Below, piece after piece: positions 1 to 9,054 of a stretch of 64,000 bases of DNA; the stretch's first letter is position 1, and each line of letters starts with the position of its first letter. The stretch is from Chryseobacterium oncorhynchi. Its GTDB lineage: Bacteria; Bacteroidota; Bacteroidia; Flavobacteriales; Weeksellaceae. The stretch spans positions 248,001 to 312,000 of the forward strand of contig NZ_PPEI02000001.1 of NCBI RefSeq assembly GCF_002899895.1, read 5' to 3'. Below the pieces are notes generated by a model, which searched no databases, was not told the DNA's origin, and saw only the letters and a list, made by a program, of their open reading frames with translations. The position numbers and the translations under genes were made by a program.

Positions 1-616
1 TACACTCAATTTTCTCAGAGATTTCCAATGGTTTCATTTCCAATTTCGAGAATTGCAAGAGTGCTTCTTTTCGGAATGCATACACCCCAATATGTTTAAA
101 ATAACTTATATCGTAAGAAACTTCCCTGTGAAAAGGAATTACAGAACGGCTAAAATATAAGGCAAAACCGTTATTATCAGTAATTACTTTTACGTTATTG
201 GGATTTTCAACTTCTTCTTTTTCTGATAATTTTATTTTCAAAGAAGCCAGTGAAATCTCTTTATGATCATCTTTTTTGAAAACCTCGATTAGCTGTTGTA
301 AAGGTTCCAGCTTAAGGAAAGGTTCATCTCCCTGAACATTGATAACGATATCGCAATCTATATTCTCTACGGCTTCAGCAATACGGTCACTTCCTGTTTC
401 ATGCTGTCCTGTCATTACAGCTTTACCGCCATTTTTCACAATTTCATCAAGAATAATTTCAGAATCTGTTGCTACAAAAACTTCATCAAAAAGTCCGGTT
501 TCTACTACATTCTGATAGGTGGTGGTAATAACGGTTTTTTCTCCTAAAGTCTGCATAAGTTTCCCCGGAAAACGGCTTGCTTCGTAACGAGCAGGGATGA
601 CAGCGATTATTTTCAT
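1..616 (-). CDS. kdsB: 3-deoxy-manno-octulosonate cytidylyltransferase (KdsB), 3' end beyond the window
   Basis: Activates Kdo with CTP to give CMP-Kdo for the inner core of lipopolysaccharide; cytoplasmic. The reading frame opens at an ATG at 616 with [19 protein letters not shown], the nucleotide-binding signature of CMP-sugar synthetases. It continues through VATDSE and INVQGDEP, both typical of KdsB, and about 205 codons are visible before the left edge cuts it. The usual length is about 240-250 residues, so only the C-terminal part is missing. No clear promoter was found in the 143 bases upstream, which separate it from the PAP2 gene on the same strand. The family call is firm because the CMP-Kdo synthetase motifs are complete. 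Confidence 0.93.
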   Translation of the reverse strand, partial: MKIIAVIPARYEASRFPGKLMQTLGEKTVITTTYQNVVETGLFDEVFVATDSEIILDEIVKNGGKAVMTGQHETGSDRIAEAVENIDCDIVINVQGDEPFLKLEPLQQLIEVFKKDDHKEISLASLKIKLSEKEEVENPNNVKVITDNNGFALYFSRSVIPFHREVSYDISYFKHIGVYAFRKEALLQFSKLEMKPLEISEKIEC

Positions 617-759
617 TTAATAAAAATATTAATTAAGTCTTTTTAATTCAATAGGTTTTCATTCCGGCATTTAAAAATGCAATACTGATCCTTATTATAT
701 TTAGATCAAATGTAGTGAAAACTATCTTATTTACTACACAAAACAAAGATTTCAGGAGG

Positions 760-1746
760 TTAAAAAGAGAGTTTTACCCCCACCATATTATATTCCCATT
801 GGCGGGATGCAACAAAGTTTAGGTTATATTTTGTCTTTCCAATGGTTCCCTCTGATGAAGTATATCTGCTTTTTGAAATGGTTTTTCCTATAAAATATCC
901 CATTAATAAGGCTAGCGGATAATCTGAAGCCCAGTGAACTTTACTTTGCATCATTTGAAAGCATAAAGCTCCTGCTAAGGTATATCCTACCGGTTTTATC
1001 CATCTTGCGTCCGGGTAATTGTCTGCAATTACGGTAATACCTGCCATAAACGTGGTTAAGTGTCCGGATGGCATCGCATCATAATTTGAGGTATTTTTTC
1101 CAAATTCTGAAAAACTTGGGAAAGGATTCCATGCCCCTCCTTTATTGCCATTTATCTCTGCAATAAACGGACTTTCTCTTCCGGTAATTCTTTTAATAGT
1201 CTGGGTGAAAACTCCGGAAAGAATTAAACTTTCCATTAATCCGCTTGCTGTGGCTTGTGCTCTGTAATCATTTTTAATTAAACCATACGTTCCAAAACCG
1301 ATTCCCAAAAGGACTAATGTAGAGCCATTCCCAATCAGATATAGGGTTGATCCGATATCTTTAGGTATTTTAAAGACACCTCCAACTTTATGGTAGTTGT
1401 TATCTTTATCCATTCCCCATCTTTCTCCCAATTCTCGTGAATTGTCTATTAATTTCTGATCAAATGGTATAAGGATCAACGTTGATGCAACTGCTCCTCC
1501 TAAATAATAAGCATGATCCTTTGCTACAAAATCTTTATTGGTGTTGATAAAGTTTCTAGGCAATTTGGTTACAAAATCTAATAATTTAGGTTTTGGGTAC
1601 GTTCTGACAGATCCGTCTTTTAGGGTGTAAGTCTGTACTTTGGGCGATTCAAGTTCCTTTGGAAGTTCTTTTACTTTCAGCGTATCAATCTCTTGTGAGC
1701 ATACCAATATTGAAACTGGTAAGAGTAGAAATCTCAGTTTTTTCAT
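760..1746 (-). CDS. PAP2-family membrane phosphatase
   Basis: Type 2 phosphatidic acid phosphatase family protein, probably acting on a lipid phosphate or undecaprenyl pyrophosphate at the membrane. The three family motifs are present in order: KRITGRESPF, PSGH and a KVHWASDYP segment (SRxxxxxHxxxD type), among several hydrophobic helices. A short signal-like segment MKKLRFLLLPVSILVCSQ starts the protein. I chose the ATG at 1746 rather than the in-frame ATG at 1791 because the latter lies inside a good -7 promoter box (1789-1796). About 328 residues. It stands alone between kdsB and an aminotransferase on the same strand. The substrate cannot be read from the sequence. Confidence 0.85.
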   Translation of the reverse strand: MKKLRFLLLPVSILVCSQEIDTLKVKELPKELESPKVQTYTLKDGSVRTYPKPKLLDFVTKLPRNFINTNKDFVAKDHAYYLGGAVASTLILIPFDQKLIDNSRELGERWGMDKDNNYHKVGGVFKIPKDIGSTLYLIGNGSTLVLLGIGFGTYGLIKNDYRAQATASGLMESLILSGVFTQTIKRITGRESPFIAEINGNKGGAWNPFPSFSEFGKNTSNYDAMPSGHLTTFMAGITVIADNYPDARWIKPVGYTLAGALCFQMMQSKVHWASDYPLALLMGYFIGKTISKSRYTSSEGTIGKTKYNLNFVASRQWEYNMVGVKLSF

Positions 1747-1788
1747 CGTGTAATTTTCGACTTTATTATATTTAGGTGTGTAAAAGCC

Positions 1789-1820
1789 CAAAGGTAATTC
1801 CTAGTTCAGGTTACTACAAA
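1789..1820 (-). promoter_or_regulatory. Bacteroidota-type promoter of the PAP2 gene
   Basis: On the minus strand this reads TTTG, 20 bases, then TACCTTTG, matching the -33/-7 consensus of the Bacteroidota housekeeping sigma factor. Predicted transcription start is near 1785, which excludes the upstream in-frame ATG at 1791. Confidence 0.6.
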
Positions 1821-1937
1821 ATATTTATCTAATTTTTAATGTTTATTTAATTTTTTTCGTAAAATAATAATCTTCTGTTAATTGATAAACTTAATCAGAA
1901 AAATAATTCTATATATCCGAGGAATGGGTAGAAAAAA

Positions 1938-2007
1938 CTTCGACTCCATTCGGTATGACACTGTTAATTATAAAGTTTTAACGATGTCATGCTGAACAGA
2001 GTCGAAG
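1938..2007. repeat. Imperfect palindromic repeat (REP-like hairpin)
   Basis: The left arm (1938-1960, CTTCGACTCC...ATGACA) and right arm (1985-2007, TGTCATGCTG...GTCGAAG) are inverted copies over 23 positions with four mismatches, most allowing G-U pairing. They sit just past the stop of the aminotransferase gene. A second element of the same family lies at 52775-52864, which shows that this is a dispersed repeat. It may also help end aminotransferase transcription. Confidence 0.7.
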
Positions 2008-2026
2008 CATATATTTTATGTAAAGA

Positions 2027-3280
2027 TTACTTTAATTTGTTCAAAGCGCTCTCCAATTTTGGAAGCATTCCTTTGATCTCATCCACAGCTAATCCTCCAA
2101 CGGAAGCACGGAACCAAGGTTCGGATTTGTCTTCTCCGAATGCTGAGAATGGTACTAAAGCTACTCCAGCTTCATTGATTAAATAGAATACCAAATCAGA
2201 AGAGTTTTCAATGACAGCTCCATCAGGTTTTGTTTTTCCGATATAGTCTAACTTAATCGTAAGATAAAGTGCTCCCATAGGCTCTATACTGTCTACAGAA
2301 AGTCCTTTTACTTTTAAATCCTGAACTCCTCCGTGAAGAACTTTTAAGCTTTCTTCCAGTTTTCCTTTGAAGTCTTCTACAAATACATTTACGTTTTCAG
2401 GGTTTTCATAGAATTTGGCAGTAGCTTCCTGCTCAGGTTTTGGTGCCCAAGCTCCCACGTGGGTAAGAAGCGCTTTCATTTTATCTATGATATGAGCCGG
2501 ACCGAATCCCCATCCTACACGTACTCCTGTTGCAGCAAGACATTTAGAAATCCCATCGATATAGATGGTATATTCTTTCATTTCAGGGAAAAGAGAAACC
2601 GGATCTACGTGTTCTGCTCCAAAAGTAAGGTTAGAATAAATCTGGTCATACATTAGGTATAACGGCTTTTCATCTGCTCCTCTTTTTTTGTTCTCAGCGA
2701 TCACCAATTCACAAATCTCTGAAAGCTGGTCTTTTGTAAACATTGTTCCTGTAGGGTTCAATGGAGAACAAAGTGCTAATAAAACAGCTCCATCCAAATG
2801 AGGTCTTAGATCATCTGCTGTTGGAAGGAAGTTGGTTTCAGGCTTCGTTTTTACTTCTACAGCATTGGCTGAAGTAAGGTAAGCATAGTGATTATTGTTC
2901 CAAGATGGTGTAGGATATATTACCTTATCTCCTTCATCTACAATTGTTTTGTATACAGCATAGATCAAAGGTCTTGAACCTGCTGTAATCAGGATGTCGT
3001 TAGGTGAATAATCCAGATTCCATCTGTTTTTCAGATCCTTGGAAACTTCCTTTCTTAAAGATAAAAGTCCGTTTGCAGGTGGATAGTTTGTCAGATTATT
3101 CTGATAGGCTTTCTGAATTTCTTCCTTCAGCAATGCCGGAATAGGATAGATATTAGAATTCAGGTCACCAATAGTAAGATTGGCAATTTCTGCTCCCTTT
3201 GCTTTTAGATCATTTACCTCGTTACCAATTTTTACAATTTCAGAACCGATCAGGTTCGCTGCTAATTTTGAAACTTTCAC
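2027..3280 (-). CDS. Pyridoxal-phosphate-dependent aminotransferase, class I/II
   Basis: Fold-type I aminotransferase of the aspartate aminotransferase superfamily, 417 residues, cytoplasmic. Visible motifs: the SPLNPTG loop near residues 172-178, YDQIY with the cofactor-contacting Asp and Tyr near 211-215, the Schiff-base lysine in GISKCLAATG (Lys246), and R-V-G-W after it. The start is a GTG at 3280; there is no ATG nearby in frame, and MKVSKLAANLIGSE is a plausible N-terminus. The substrate is not identifiable by eye. The gene lies 27 bases downstream of a lipoprotein gene and probably shares its transcript with it and phosphoglucomutase. The palindromic repeat at 1938-2007 follows the stop. 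Confidence 0.88.
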   Translation of the reverse strand: MKVSKLAANLIGSEIVKIGNEVNDLKAKGAEIANLTIGDLNSNIYPIPALLKEEIQKAYQNNLTNYPPANGLLSLRKEVSKDLKNRWNLDYSPNDILITAGSRPLIYAVYKTIVDEGDKVIYPTPSWNNNHYAYLTSANAVEVKTKPETNFLPTADDLRPHLDGAVLLALCSPLNPTGTMFTKDQLSEICELVIAENKKRGADEKPLYLMYDQIYSNLTFGAEHVDPVSLFPEMKEYTIYIDGISKCLAATGVRVGWGFGPAHIIDKMKALLTHVGAWAPKPEQEATAKFYENPENVNVFVEDFKGKLEESLKVLHGGVQDLKVKGLSVDSIEPMGALYLTIKLDYIGKTKPDGAVIENSSDLVFYLINEAGVALVPFSAFGEDKSEPWFRASVGGLAVDEIKGMLPKLESALNKLK

Positions 3281-3307
3281 TTTTTTCTTATTTAAAATTT
3301 ACTAATA

Positions 3308-4207
3308 TTATCTTCTCAAATTGATTCTGTCTTCTATCTGATCCACAGGTACATGGGCATCATAAGCGGCTATTAGTTCTTTAGTTTTTTTCGCAGTAAT
3401 AGAATTTGGATATTTTTTGATGATTCTGTTATATTCTTCTCTTTTATCATCATAAATTTTGCCTTCTTCGCTGTCATAAATTCGATCACTGTCCATTCCC
3501 AGAAGGTAATCCAACAAATAATTATGATAATCCTCTTTTACCACTTTTATCAGTGGGCTTTTAGGGTATTTATTCATAAAATTTTCCCAGACGATCAATC
3601 TGTCACCCAATTCCTCCCAAGTAATCAACAAGCCTCCATTCACAGCATAGTTTTCCTTGTTGTCTTTTGCTATCTGTGAGATATAGGCATCATAATCAGG
3701 AGTTACCTTATTCTTAAAAACAGATACATAATATTCCGGCAATGAGTGGATTTCAGTAAGTCCCTCTCCCATTACACGGAATTCAAGACCGGCCTTATTC
3801 AGTTCGGTTGCAATTTTCTTTATATTATCTGGTAGATTATAGGTGTCCGAGTCTCTTGTATGATAATCAACATATTTATCCAATATATCGATATGCAAAT
3901 CATTCAGACAACTGGTATACTTATTTCTGATTTTCACATAATCTTCATATACCTTATCATTCTGCTCTGGGCTATTTCCTGCAATCTCTTTATCAATTTT
4001 GGTACGATACCATTGAAGAGCCGTGATGTAATCCTCTGTTTTATAATTGGGAGAACAAGTTGTATCAATAGGTTTATACTGGTCTTCCTTGGTTTCGTTT
4101 TTAGCAATCGAATCATTTGCCGGCTTTACATCTGAAACTGTAGCTTCCTTTTTACAGGAAACTACGGCTGCAGAAAGCAGGCAAGCTGCTATAATTTTTT
4201 TTATCAT
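3308..4207 (-). CDS. Lipoprotein of unknown function
   Basis: 299 residues with a lipoprotein signal: MIKKIIAACLLSAAVVSC, the Cys at 18 being the lipidation site, followed by KK and a Ser/Asp/Lys-rich linker. The rest is hydrophilic and mainly helical, with repeated short helices such as EEYNRIIKKYPNSITAKKTKEL that look like degenerate TPR or sel1-like repeats. I do not recognise a catalytic motif. It starts 17 bases after the phosphoglucomutase stop and ends 27 bases before the aminotransferase, so the three probably form one operon, although no functional link is evident. Likely anchored in the outer or inner membrane facing the periplasm. Confidence 0.75.
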   Translation of the reverse strand: MIKKIIAACLLSAAVVSCKKEATVSDVKPANDSIAKNETKEDQYKPIDTTCSPNYKTEDYITALQWYRTKIDKEIAGNSPEQNDKVYEDYVKIRNKYTSCLNDLHIDILDKYVDYHTRDSDTYNLPDNIKKIATELNKAGLEFRVMGEGLTEIHSLPEYYVSVFKNKVTPDYDAYISQIAKDNKENYAVNGGLLITWEELGDRLIVWENFMNKYPKSPLIKVVKEDYHNYLLDYLLGMDSDRIYDSEEGKIYDDKREEYNRIIKKYPNSITAKKTKELIAAYDAHVPVDQIEDRINLRR

Positions 4208-4224
4208 CTACTATTACCTTAGAA

Positions 4225-5940
4225 TTAATCCAGTTTTAAATCTGTTTTAACTGCTTCGATTTTAGCTTCCAATGATTTTAATTTATCTTTAAAATCAGCT
4301 TCAGACTTAATAACGTCTTTTACTGAAACATAGAATTTAATTTTGGGTTCTGTTCCGGAAGGTCTTACACAAACTTTGGTTCCATCCTGTGTATAGTAAA
4401 TTAATACATTGGATTTTGGAATATCGTTCATTACTTTTTTGTCACCTGTTGAAACAGTAAGACTGGTTTGTTCTTTAAAGTCTTTAACTTCTTCCACTAA
4501 TGAACCTGCCAATTCTTTTGGAGGATTTTCACGGAAGTTTTTCATCATATTCTGAATTTCTTCAGCCCCTTCTTTTCCTTTTCTTACAATGTTTACCAGT
4601 CCTTCATAGTACATTCCAAGATCTTCATAGATCTCAATCATGTACTGATACATTGTTTTTCCGTTGGCTTTACACCAAGCAGCAATTTCACAAGCCAGAA
4701 CGATACTACCACAAGAGTCTTTATCACGAACAAAGTCTCCTGTCATAAAACCGAAACTTTCTTCACCACCACATACAAATTTCTGTGTTCCTTCTGCTTC
4801 ACGGATCATTTTCCCGATCCATTTGAATCCTGTAAGACCTACTTTGCACTCAACACCGAATTTTTGTGCAATATCATAGAAAACATCTGAAGTTACAATC
4901 GTAGAACCGATGAATTCTTTTCCTGTAATTCTTCCTTGTTTTTGCCATTCGTGCAAAATATAGTAAGTAAGGATGGTATTGGTCTGGTTTCCATTCAATA
5001 ACTGCATTTCTCCATCAAGGTTTCTTACAGCAATTCCCAGTCTGTCTCCATCCGGATCTGTTCCGATAACGATATCAGCATTGGTAATTTTCGCAAGATC
5101 CATTGCCATTTCCAATGCGGCAGGCTCTTCCGGATTTGGAGAATCTACCGTTGGGAAGTTTCCGCTTGGGATCATTTGCTCTTTTACAAGATCTACTTTT
5201 TTAAAGCCTGCTTTTGCTAAAGCTTTTGGAATTGTTGTATATGTTGTTCCGTGGATGGATGTAAAGACAATATTTAAATTTTCTTTTCCAACGTTCTGAT
5301 AAGTAGAGTTTTCAATACAAGTATCGATATAAACATCGTCCTGTTCCTCTCCGATCCATTCAATCAAATCATCATTTCCGTTGAATTTAATTTCTTCAAA
5401 TTTTACAGAATATACTTCATTGATGATGGCTTCATCATTTGGCGGAACAATCTGCGCTCCGTCATTCCAATATACTTTGTAACCGTTATATTCCGGTGGG
5501 TTGTGGGAAGCCGTTAATACGATTCCTCCATTACATTTTTTATCACGAACCGTGAAAGACAATTCAGGTGTAGGTCTGTGATCTTTGAAAAGCAATACTT
5601 TAATTCCATTAGCAGTTAAAACATCTGCTACCAATTTTCCGAATTCCTTTGAGTTATGACGAACGTCATAGGCAATGGCCACTTTAATTTCCTCTCCCTT
5701 GAACTGCTCCAGCATATAGTTTGCTAATCCCTGAGTAGCCTGTCCTAATGTATATTTGTTTAAGCGGTTGGTTCCTACTCCCATAATCCCACGCATTCCT
5801 CCTGTCCCGAATTCCAGTTCTCTGTAGAAAGAATCTTCCAGATCTGGGGAATTGCTGTCAATCAAAGATTGTACAGCATCTCTCGTTTCTTTATCGAATG
5901 TATCACTTAACCAAAGTTTCGCTTTTTCTAATGTTGTCAT
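4225..5940 (-). CDS. Phosphoglucomutase/phosphomannomutase (alpha-D-phosphohexomutase family)
   Basis: Interconverts hexose 1- and 6-phosphates, feeding sugar nucleotide synthesis. 571 residues, normal for the long phosphoglucomutase/phosphopentomutase group. Motifs in order: FGTGGMRG near residues 45-51, the phosphoserine loop TASHNPPEYNGYK (Ser145), the metal-binding DPDGDR at 295-300, the sugar-binding GGEESFG at 391-397 and the phosphate-binding RPSGTEPKIKFY near the C-terminus. ATG at 5940. First gene of a probable operon with the lipoprotein and aminotransferase. Whether glucose, mannose or ribose phosphate is the main substrate cannot be settled by reading. Confidence 0.93.
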   Translation of the reverse strand: MTTLEKAKLWLSDTFDKETRDAVQSLIDSNSPDLEDSFYRELEFGTGGMRGIMGVGTNRLNKYTLGQATQGLANYMLEQFKGEEIKVAIAYDVRHNSKEFGKLVADVLTANGIKVLLFKDHRPTPELSFTVRDKKCNGGIVLTASHNPPEYNGYKVYWNDGAQIVPPNDEAIINEVYSVKFEEIKFNGNDDLIEWIGEEQDDVYIDTCIENSTYQNVGKENLNIVFTSIHGTTYTTIPKALAKAGFKKVDLVKEQMIPSGNFPTVDSPNPEEPAALEMAMDLAKITNADIVIGTDPDGDRLGIAVRNLDGEMQLLNGNQTNTILTYYILHEWQKQGRITGKEFIGSTIVTSDVFYDIAQKFGVECKVGLTGFKWIGKMIREAEGTQKFVCGGEESFGFMTGDFVRDKDSCGSIVLACEIAAWCKANGKTMYQYMIEIYEDLGMYYEGLVNIVRKGKEGAEEIQNMMKNFRENPPKELAGSLVEEVKDFKEQTSLTVSTGDKKVMNDIPKSNVLIYYTQDGTKVCVRPSGTEPKIKFYVSVKDVIKSEADFKDKLKSLEAKIEAVKTDLKLD

Positions 5941-6020
5941 ATTTATATCTAGTTTGGAAGCTGAAAGCTTGAAAACGAACTTACTTTTGCAGCCATTTTC
6001 AACATTCAGCTGATGGTTTT

Positions 6021-6722
6021 TTAATTTAATTTCTTATTCTCTACTCTCGTCGTTTTATCCACTTTAAACGCTCGGATCGGGTCGTTATAATAGATAAATT
6101 TTGCTGTATTCTGAATATTTCCTTTTAAAGAATCTTTTACATTTACCTCAGCATAATTTCCATTTTTAGAATCGATATTCAGGTTGGTAATTTTCCAGTA
6201 AGGAGCAATTAAACTCGCTGTATCTGAAATCTTTATAACAGCATCCTTGGATAATCCTAAAAAGTTAGCACGGCTTCTATTCTGCATTTCTACCTCTGCT
6301 CTTCTCGTATTAACAGATCCCATAAATGTAGCATAGTTTTTCATATTAAGCTTGAAATTATCAGTTTTAATTTCGCTTGAAATATTCATTTCTACGGAGT
6401 CCGCAACGGCTACTTTTTCAAGATTATATTTTGAATAAATGGTTACATTATAAAAATCCACCCCCTTTGTGCCTCTTTTTTCTTTAATGAAAAGCGTTTT
6501 GTCTTTTACATCTACATCAAGGTTACTCGCAACATTGGGATAGGTTTCTATTTCCACAAAGTTTTTAGGGCCTCTGGCATAGAATACACGAAATTTCCCG
6601 GTAAGATCCAGATTAACAAACTCCGGAACTTCCACATCTTTCTTTTCAATATTTCCTTTTGGAGAAACTTTTCCACAGGAAACCACCGCAACCAGCATTA
6701 ATGTGTATAATACTTTTTTCAT
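6021..6722 (-). CDS. Head-GIN domain (DUF2807) lipoprotein
   Basis: 233 residues with a lipoprotein signal MKKVLYTLMLVAVVSC, then a repetitive beta-strand region typical of the head-GIN/DUF2807 family (putative autotransporter-adhesin-like beta-helix). Visible signs are FRVFYARGPKNFVEIETYPN at the start of the domain, alternating short strands such as DNFKLNMKNYATFMGS, and ANFLGLSKDA, like the stacked turns of family members. The biochemical role is unknown; family members are surface or periplasmic proteins of Bacteroidota. It stands alone, 80 bases upstream of phosphoglucomutase on the same strand and 417 bases from the glycosyltransferase. Confidence 0.75.
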   Translation of the reverse strand: MKKVLYTLMLVAVVSCGKVSPKGNIEKKDVEVPEFVNLDLTGKFRVFYARGPKNFVEIETYPNVASNLDVDVKDKTLFIKEKRGTKGVDFYNVTIYSKYNLEKVAVADSVEMNISSEIKTDNFKLNMKNYATFMGSVNTRRAEVEMQNRSRANFLGLSKDAVIKISDTASLIAPYWKITNLNIDSKNGNYAEVNVKDSLKGNIQNTAKFIYYNDPIRAFKVDKTTRVENKKLN

Positions 6723-7139
6723 ATTTAATTTTAAATATTCTACTAACGATCATAGGGATCTACTCTATTGAAAATTTCCGGAATCTTTTATACATCCGTC
6801 ATGAAACTTTCAACAATATCTTTTAACAAAAATAGGATTAAAATTTCTAAAAAACTTTGTCATTTGACAATAAAAAACCTGATAATTTTCAATTTCTTGC
6901 TTTTTTTAGCAGATCTAAGAAAACAATAACAGCTCAAATAAAATTAAAATCAATTAATACCCTTTAAAATCACCAAGTTCATGTAGTGATTTAATTAATT
7001 ATGTTGTTAAAGTTGTCTGATTTTGTTTAGTAGCTAGTATAAAATAATATTGGAAAAAGGATGAAATAAAAATACCTCAGAAAGATGTACTTCCTGAGGT
7101 ATTTATTTGATTTAAACTTAGTTAATAGGGTTTAAAACC
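6723..7139. other. Gene-free stretch of 417 bases
   Basis: AT-rich spacer between the head-GIN gene and the glycosyltransferase. It holds the terminator of the glycosyltransferase unit (7070-7104). I see no open frame with coding character and no RNA signature in the rest; it presumably contains the head-GIN promoter, which I could not place. Confidence 0.5.
7070..7104 (-). terminator. Rho-independent terminator after the glycosyltransferase
   Basis: Perfect 11-bp stem AAATACCTCAG/CTGAGGTATTT with a 13-base loop, ending in T-rich sequence on the minus strand, about 35 bases past the stop of the GT2 gene. Confidence 0.85.
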
Positions 7140-8090
7140 TTATATCACCTCGTCAATATTATAATTTTTATGCTCGCGGTTGGTTCTGATAATCATTTCT
7201 CCAAGGAATCCTGCTACAAACAGTAATGTTCCCATAATCATCATTGTTAAAGCAATAAAGAACCAAGGGTTATTCGTGATTAAATGCCCATAAATACCTC
7301 TTGCAACATCAATGAGCTTTGAAATTCCCAACCAAAGCGCTGAAAGGAAACCGAAGATAAACATCAATGTCCCTACTGCTCCGAAGAAATGCATAGGTCT
7401 TCCTCCAAAACGACTTACAAACCAAAGAGTTACTAAATCCAGAAATCCTCTAATGAATCTTTCTGTTCCGAATTTTGAAGTTCCATAAGGTCTTGCCTGA
7501 TGCTTAACTTCTTTCTCAGTAATTCTTCTGAATCCTGCATTAGCTGCCAGTACCGGAATATAACGGTGCATATCACCATATACATCCACCGATTTTACAA
7601 CCTGTTTTTTGTAAGCTTTCAAACCACAATTGAAATCATGAAGCTCAACTCCTGAAACCTTTCTGGCTGCAGCATTGAATAGTTTTGACGGAACATTTTT
7701 CGTCATTACATTATCAAAACGTTTCTTCTTCCAGCCTGAAACAATATCATAATTATCATTAACTACCATATTGTACAATTCAGGAATTTCTTCCGGAAAG
7801 TCTTGTAAGTCGGCATCCATGGTAATTACCACATCTCCGTTTGTTCTTGAAAAGGCAGCATGAAGTGCCTGTGATTTTCCATAATTTCTGGAAAATTTAA
7901 TACCGTGGATCTGAGGATGCTGTACTTTTAAGTTCTCAATAATGCTCCACGATAAATCCGTACTTCCATCATCTACAAACCAAATTTCGTAAGACAAACT
8001 ACTGGTTCTGCAGACGTTATCAATTCTTGAAAAAAGTTCTTCCAGAGAATCTTCCTCGTTCAGTAACGGAATAACTATAGATAAATTCAT
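7140..8090 (-). CDS. GT2 glycosyltransferase, polyprenyl-phosphate sugar transferase type
   Basis: 316-residue family 2 glycosyltransferase like GtrB/ArnC/DPM1, which load a sugar onto a polyprenyl phosphate at the cytoplasmic face of the inner membrane. The N-terminal GT-A domain has SIVIPLLNEEDSLEEL, FVDDGSTD for nucleotide binding, MDADLQDFPEEI with the DxD-like motif, and SGWKKKR. The C-terminus has two strong transmembrane helices (about 233-260 and 270-300). It follows the DUF4199 gene by 16 bases, and such pairs are common in Flavobacteriia, suggesting co-transcription. The sugar and the final acceptor are unknown. Confidence 0.88.
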   Translation of the reverse strand: MNLSIVIPLLNEEDSLEELFSRIDNVCRTSSLSYEIWFVDDGSTDLSWSIIENLKVQHPQIHGIKFSRNYGKSQALHAAFSRTNGDVVITMDADLQDFPEEIPELYNMVVNDNYDIVSGWKKKRFDNVMTKNVPSKLFNAAARKVSGVELHDFNCGLKAYKKQVVKSVDVYGDMHRYIPVLAANAGFRRITEKEVKHQARPYGTSKFGTERFIRGFLDLVTLWFVSRFGGRPMHFFGAVGTLMFIFGFLSALWLGISKLIDVARGIYGHLITNNPWFFIALTMMIMGTLLFVAGFLGEMIIRTNREHKNYNIDEVI

Positions 8091-8106
8091 TTAATTTTAA
8101 TAAAAA

Positions 8107-8709
8107 TTAGGCTTGTTCTGTTTCTTCGGGCTGATATATCGTTCTTGTTCTGAAAAATGCTCCGAAAAACACTGACAAAACTACGTAAAATATAAGAATT
8201 GCTGCAAAATATCCTGAAAAATGACTTGCGGTAAGCATATCTTTTCCTTTTACAGCCTCTGGAGTGAAGCTTTGTAGCCTCTCTTTATACTTCTGATCCA
8301 GCTCATCAATGTCTTTTTGATGTTTCATAATCTTTCTTGCTGAAGTATATTCCGTATCCAATTCCGACTTCTGTCTTTGAACATATTGATAGTTCAAAAG
8401 CTTCTTGGCATCCGTATCTGCAAAGTTTAAAAAAGCATAAATACTGAAAATAGAAAGAATTCCTCCGATAAACATCGGAACGAAAGCTCTCTTGAAAGCT
8501 TCTTTAAAACTTACCACTCTATGGTTGTTCCAGTATAATTTTACAGACCAGAATGCGGCTCCTGCATACAAGAGAGGTAAAACAAACGCATTGGCTTTCA
8601 GTGATATATCAAAATAATTGATTCCTGAAAAAAAAGTATATACTACAAAGAAAACGATCATTGTAGCTATAAAAAGTATAATTCCTAGTGTTGATGGACT
8701 TTTCGTCAT
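8107..8709 (-). CDS. DUF4199 membrane protein
   Basis: 200-residue inner-membrane protein with four predicted helices: two near the N-terminus (about 8-28 and 40-58), one near 75-95, and one near the C-terminus (165-187). Between helices 3 and 4 is a charged, likely coiled-coil stretch (ELDTEYTSARKIMKHQKDID). This arrangement and the N-terminus match DUF4199, a Bacteroidota family of unknown function. It is encoded immediately upstream of the polyprenyl-phosphate glycosyltransferase, with which it probably shares a transcript. ATG at 8709. The upstream region is divergent from the SRP RNA promoter. Confidence 0.75.
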   Translation of the reverse strand: MTKSPSTLGIILFIATMIVFFVVYTFFSGINYFDISLKANAFVLPLLYAGAAFWSVKLYWNNHRVVSFKEAFKRAFVPMFIGGILSIFSIYAFLNFADTDAKKLLNYQYVQRQKSELDTEYTSARKIMKHQKDIDELDQKYKERLQSFTPEAVKGKDMLTASHFSGYFAAILIFYVVLSVFFGAFFRTRTIYQPEETEQA

Positions 8710-8807
8710 ATTTAAATTTTTAGAAAAAAGTTGAAAAATTATTCCTCTAAATGTCAGCTGTTTAGCTTTACCACTGCATTTTTTCGACTAATTTTCTTTA
8801 ATAAAGT

Positions 8808-8838
8808 TTTGAAGTTTACAAATATTTCCTACCTTTGC
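8808..8838 (+). promoter_or_regulatory. Promoter of the SRP RNA
   Basis: TTTG at 8808-8811, an 18-base spacer, then TACCTTTGC at 8830-8838. This is a near-perfect Bacteroidota -33/-7 pair and predicts transcription from about 8841, exactly where the RNA helix begins. Confidence 0.8.
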
Positions 8839-8840
8839 AA

Positions 8841-8936
8841 CGGCAAGTCCTAAACAACCAGCTCCTGAGAATCCTCCAGGGTGGGAACGCAGCAAAGGTA
8901 ATTGGTCGTAGCGGTGTGATTTAGGTAGCTTGCCAT
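8841..8936 (+). ncRNA. ffs: Signal recognition particle RNA, small bacterial (4.5S) type
   Basis: The RNA component that binds Ffh to target nascent membrane proteins. The terminal helix GGCAAG (8842-8847) pairs with CTTGCC (8929-8934). The conserved apical region is visible at about 8872-8898: TCCTCCAGG, GGGAACGCAGCAAAGG, carrying the GGAA-type loop and the asymmetric internal loop that Ffh recognises. A run of nine T follows at 8936-8944 as terminator. Length about 95 nt, normal for small SRP RNA. Its protein partner ffh begins at 63852. Confidence 0.9.
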
Positions 8937-9054
8937 TTTTTTTTGGTTTAAAGTGAGAAGAGAGGTAATTTGATAATTATCTTTTTTTGTTTTTAATACC
9001 TTACGCATCATTTTCATTTTTCTAATTTTAGATTACCTCAGTCTTAATTCTCTA

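Noticed and set aside
1747-1791. Longer N-terminus for the PAP2 phosphatase from the ATG at 1791
   Set aside because: The ATG lies within a well-matched -7 promoter box, and the signal-like segment starts only at 1746.
3934-4250. Several short open frames antisense to or overlapping the lipoprotein and phosphoglucomutase genes
   Set aside because: They shadow well-supported genes and carry no recognisable domain, signal or promoter.
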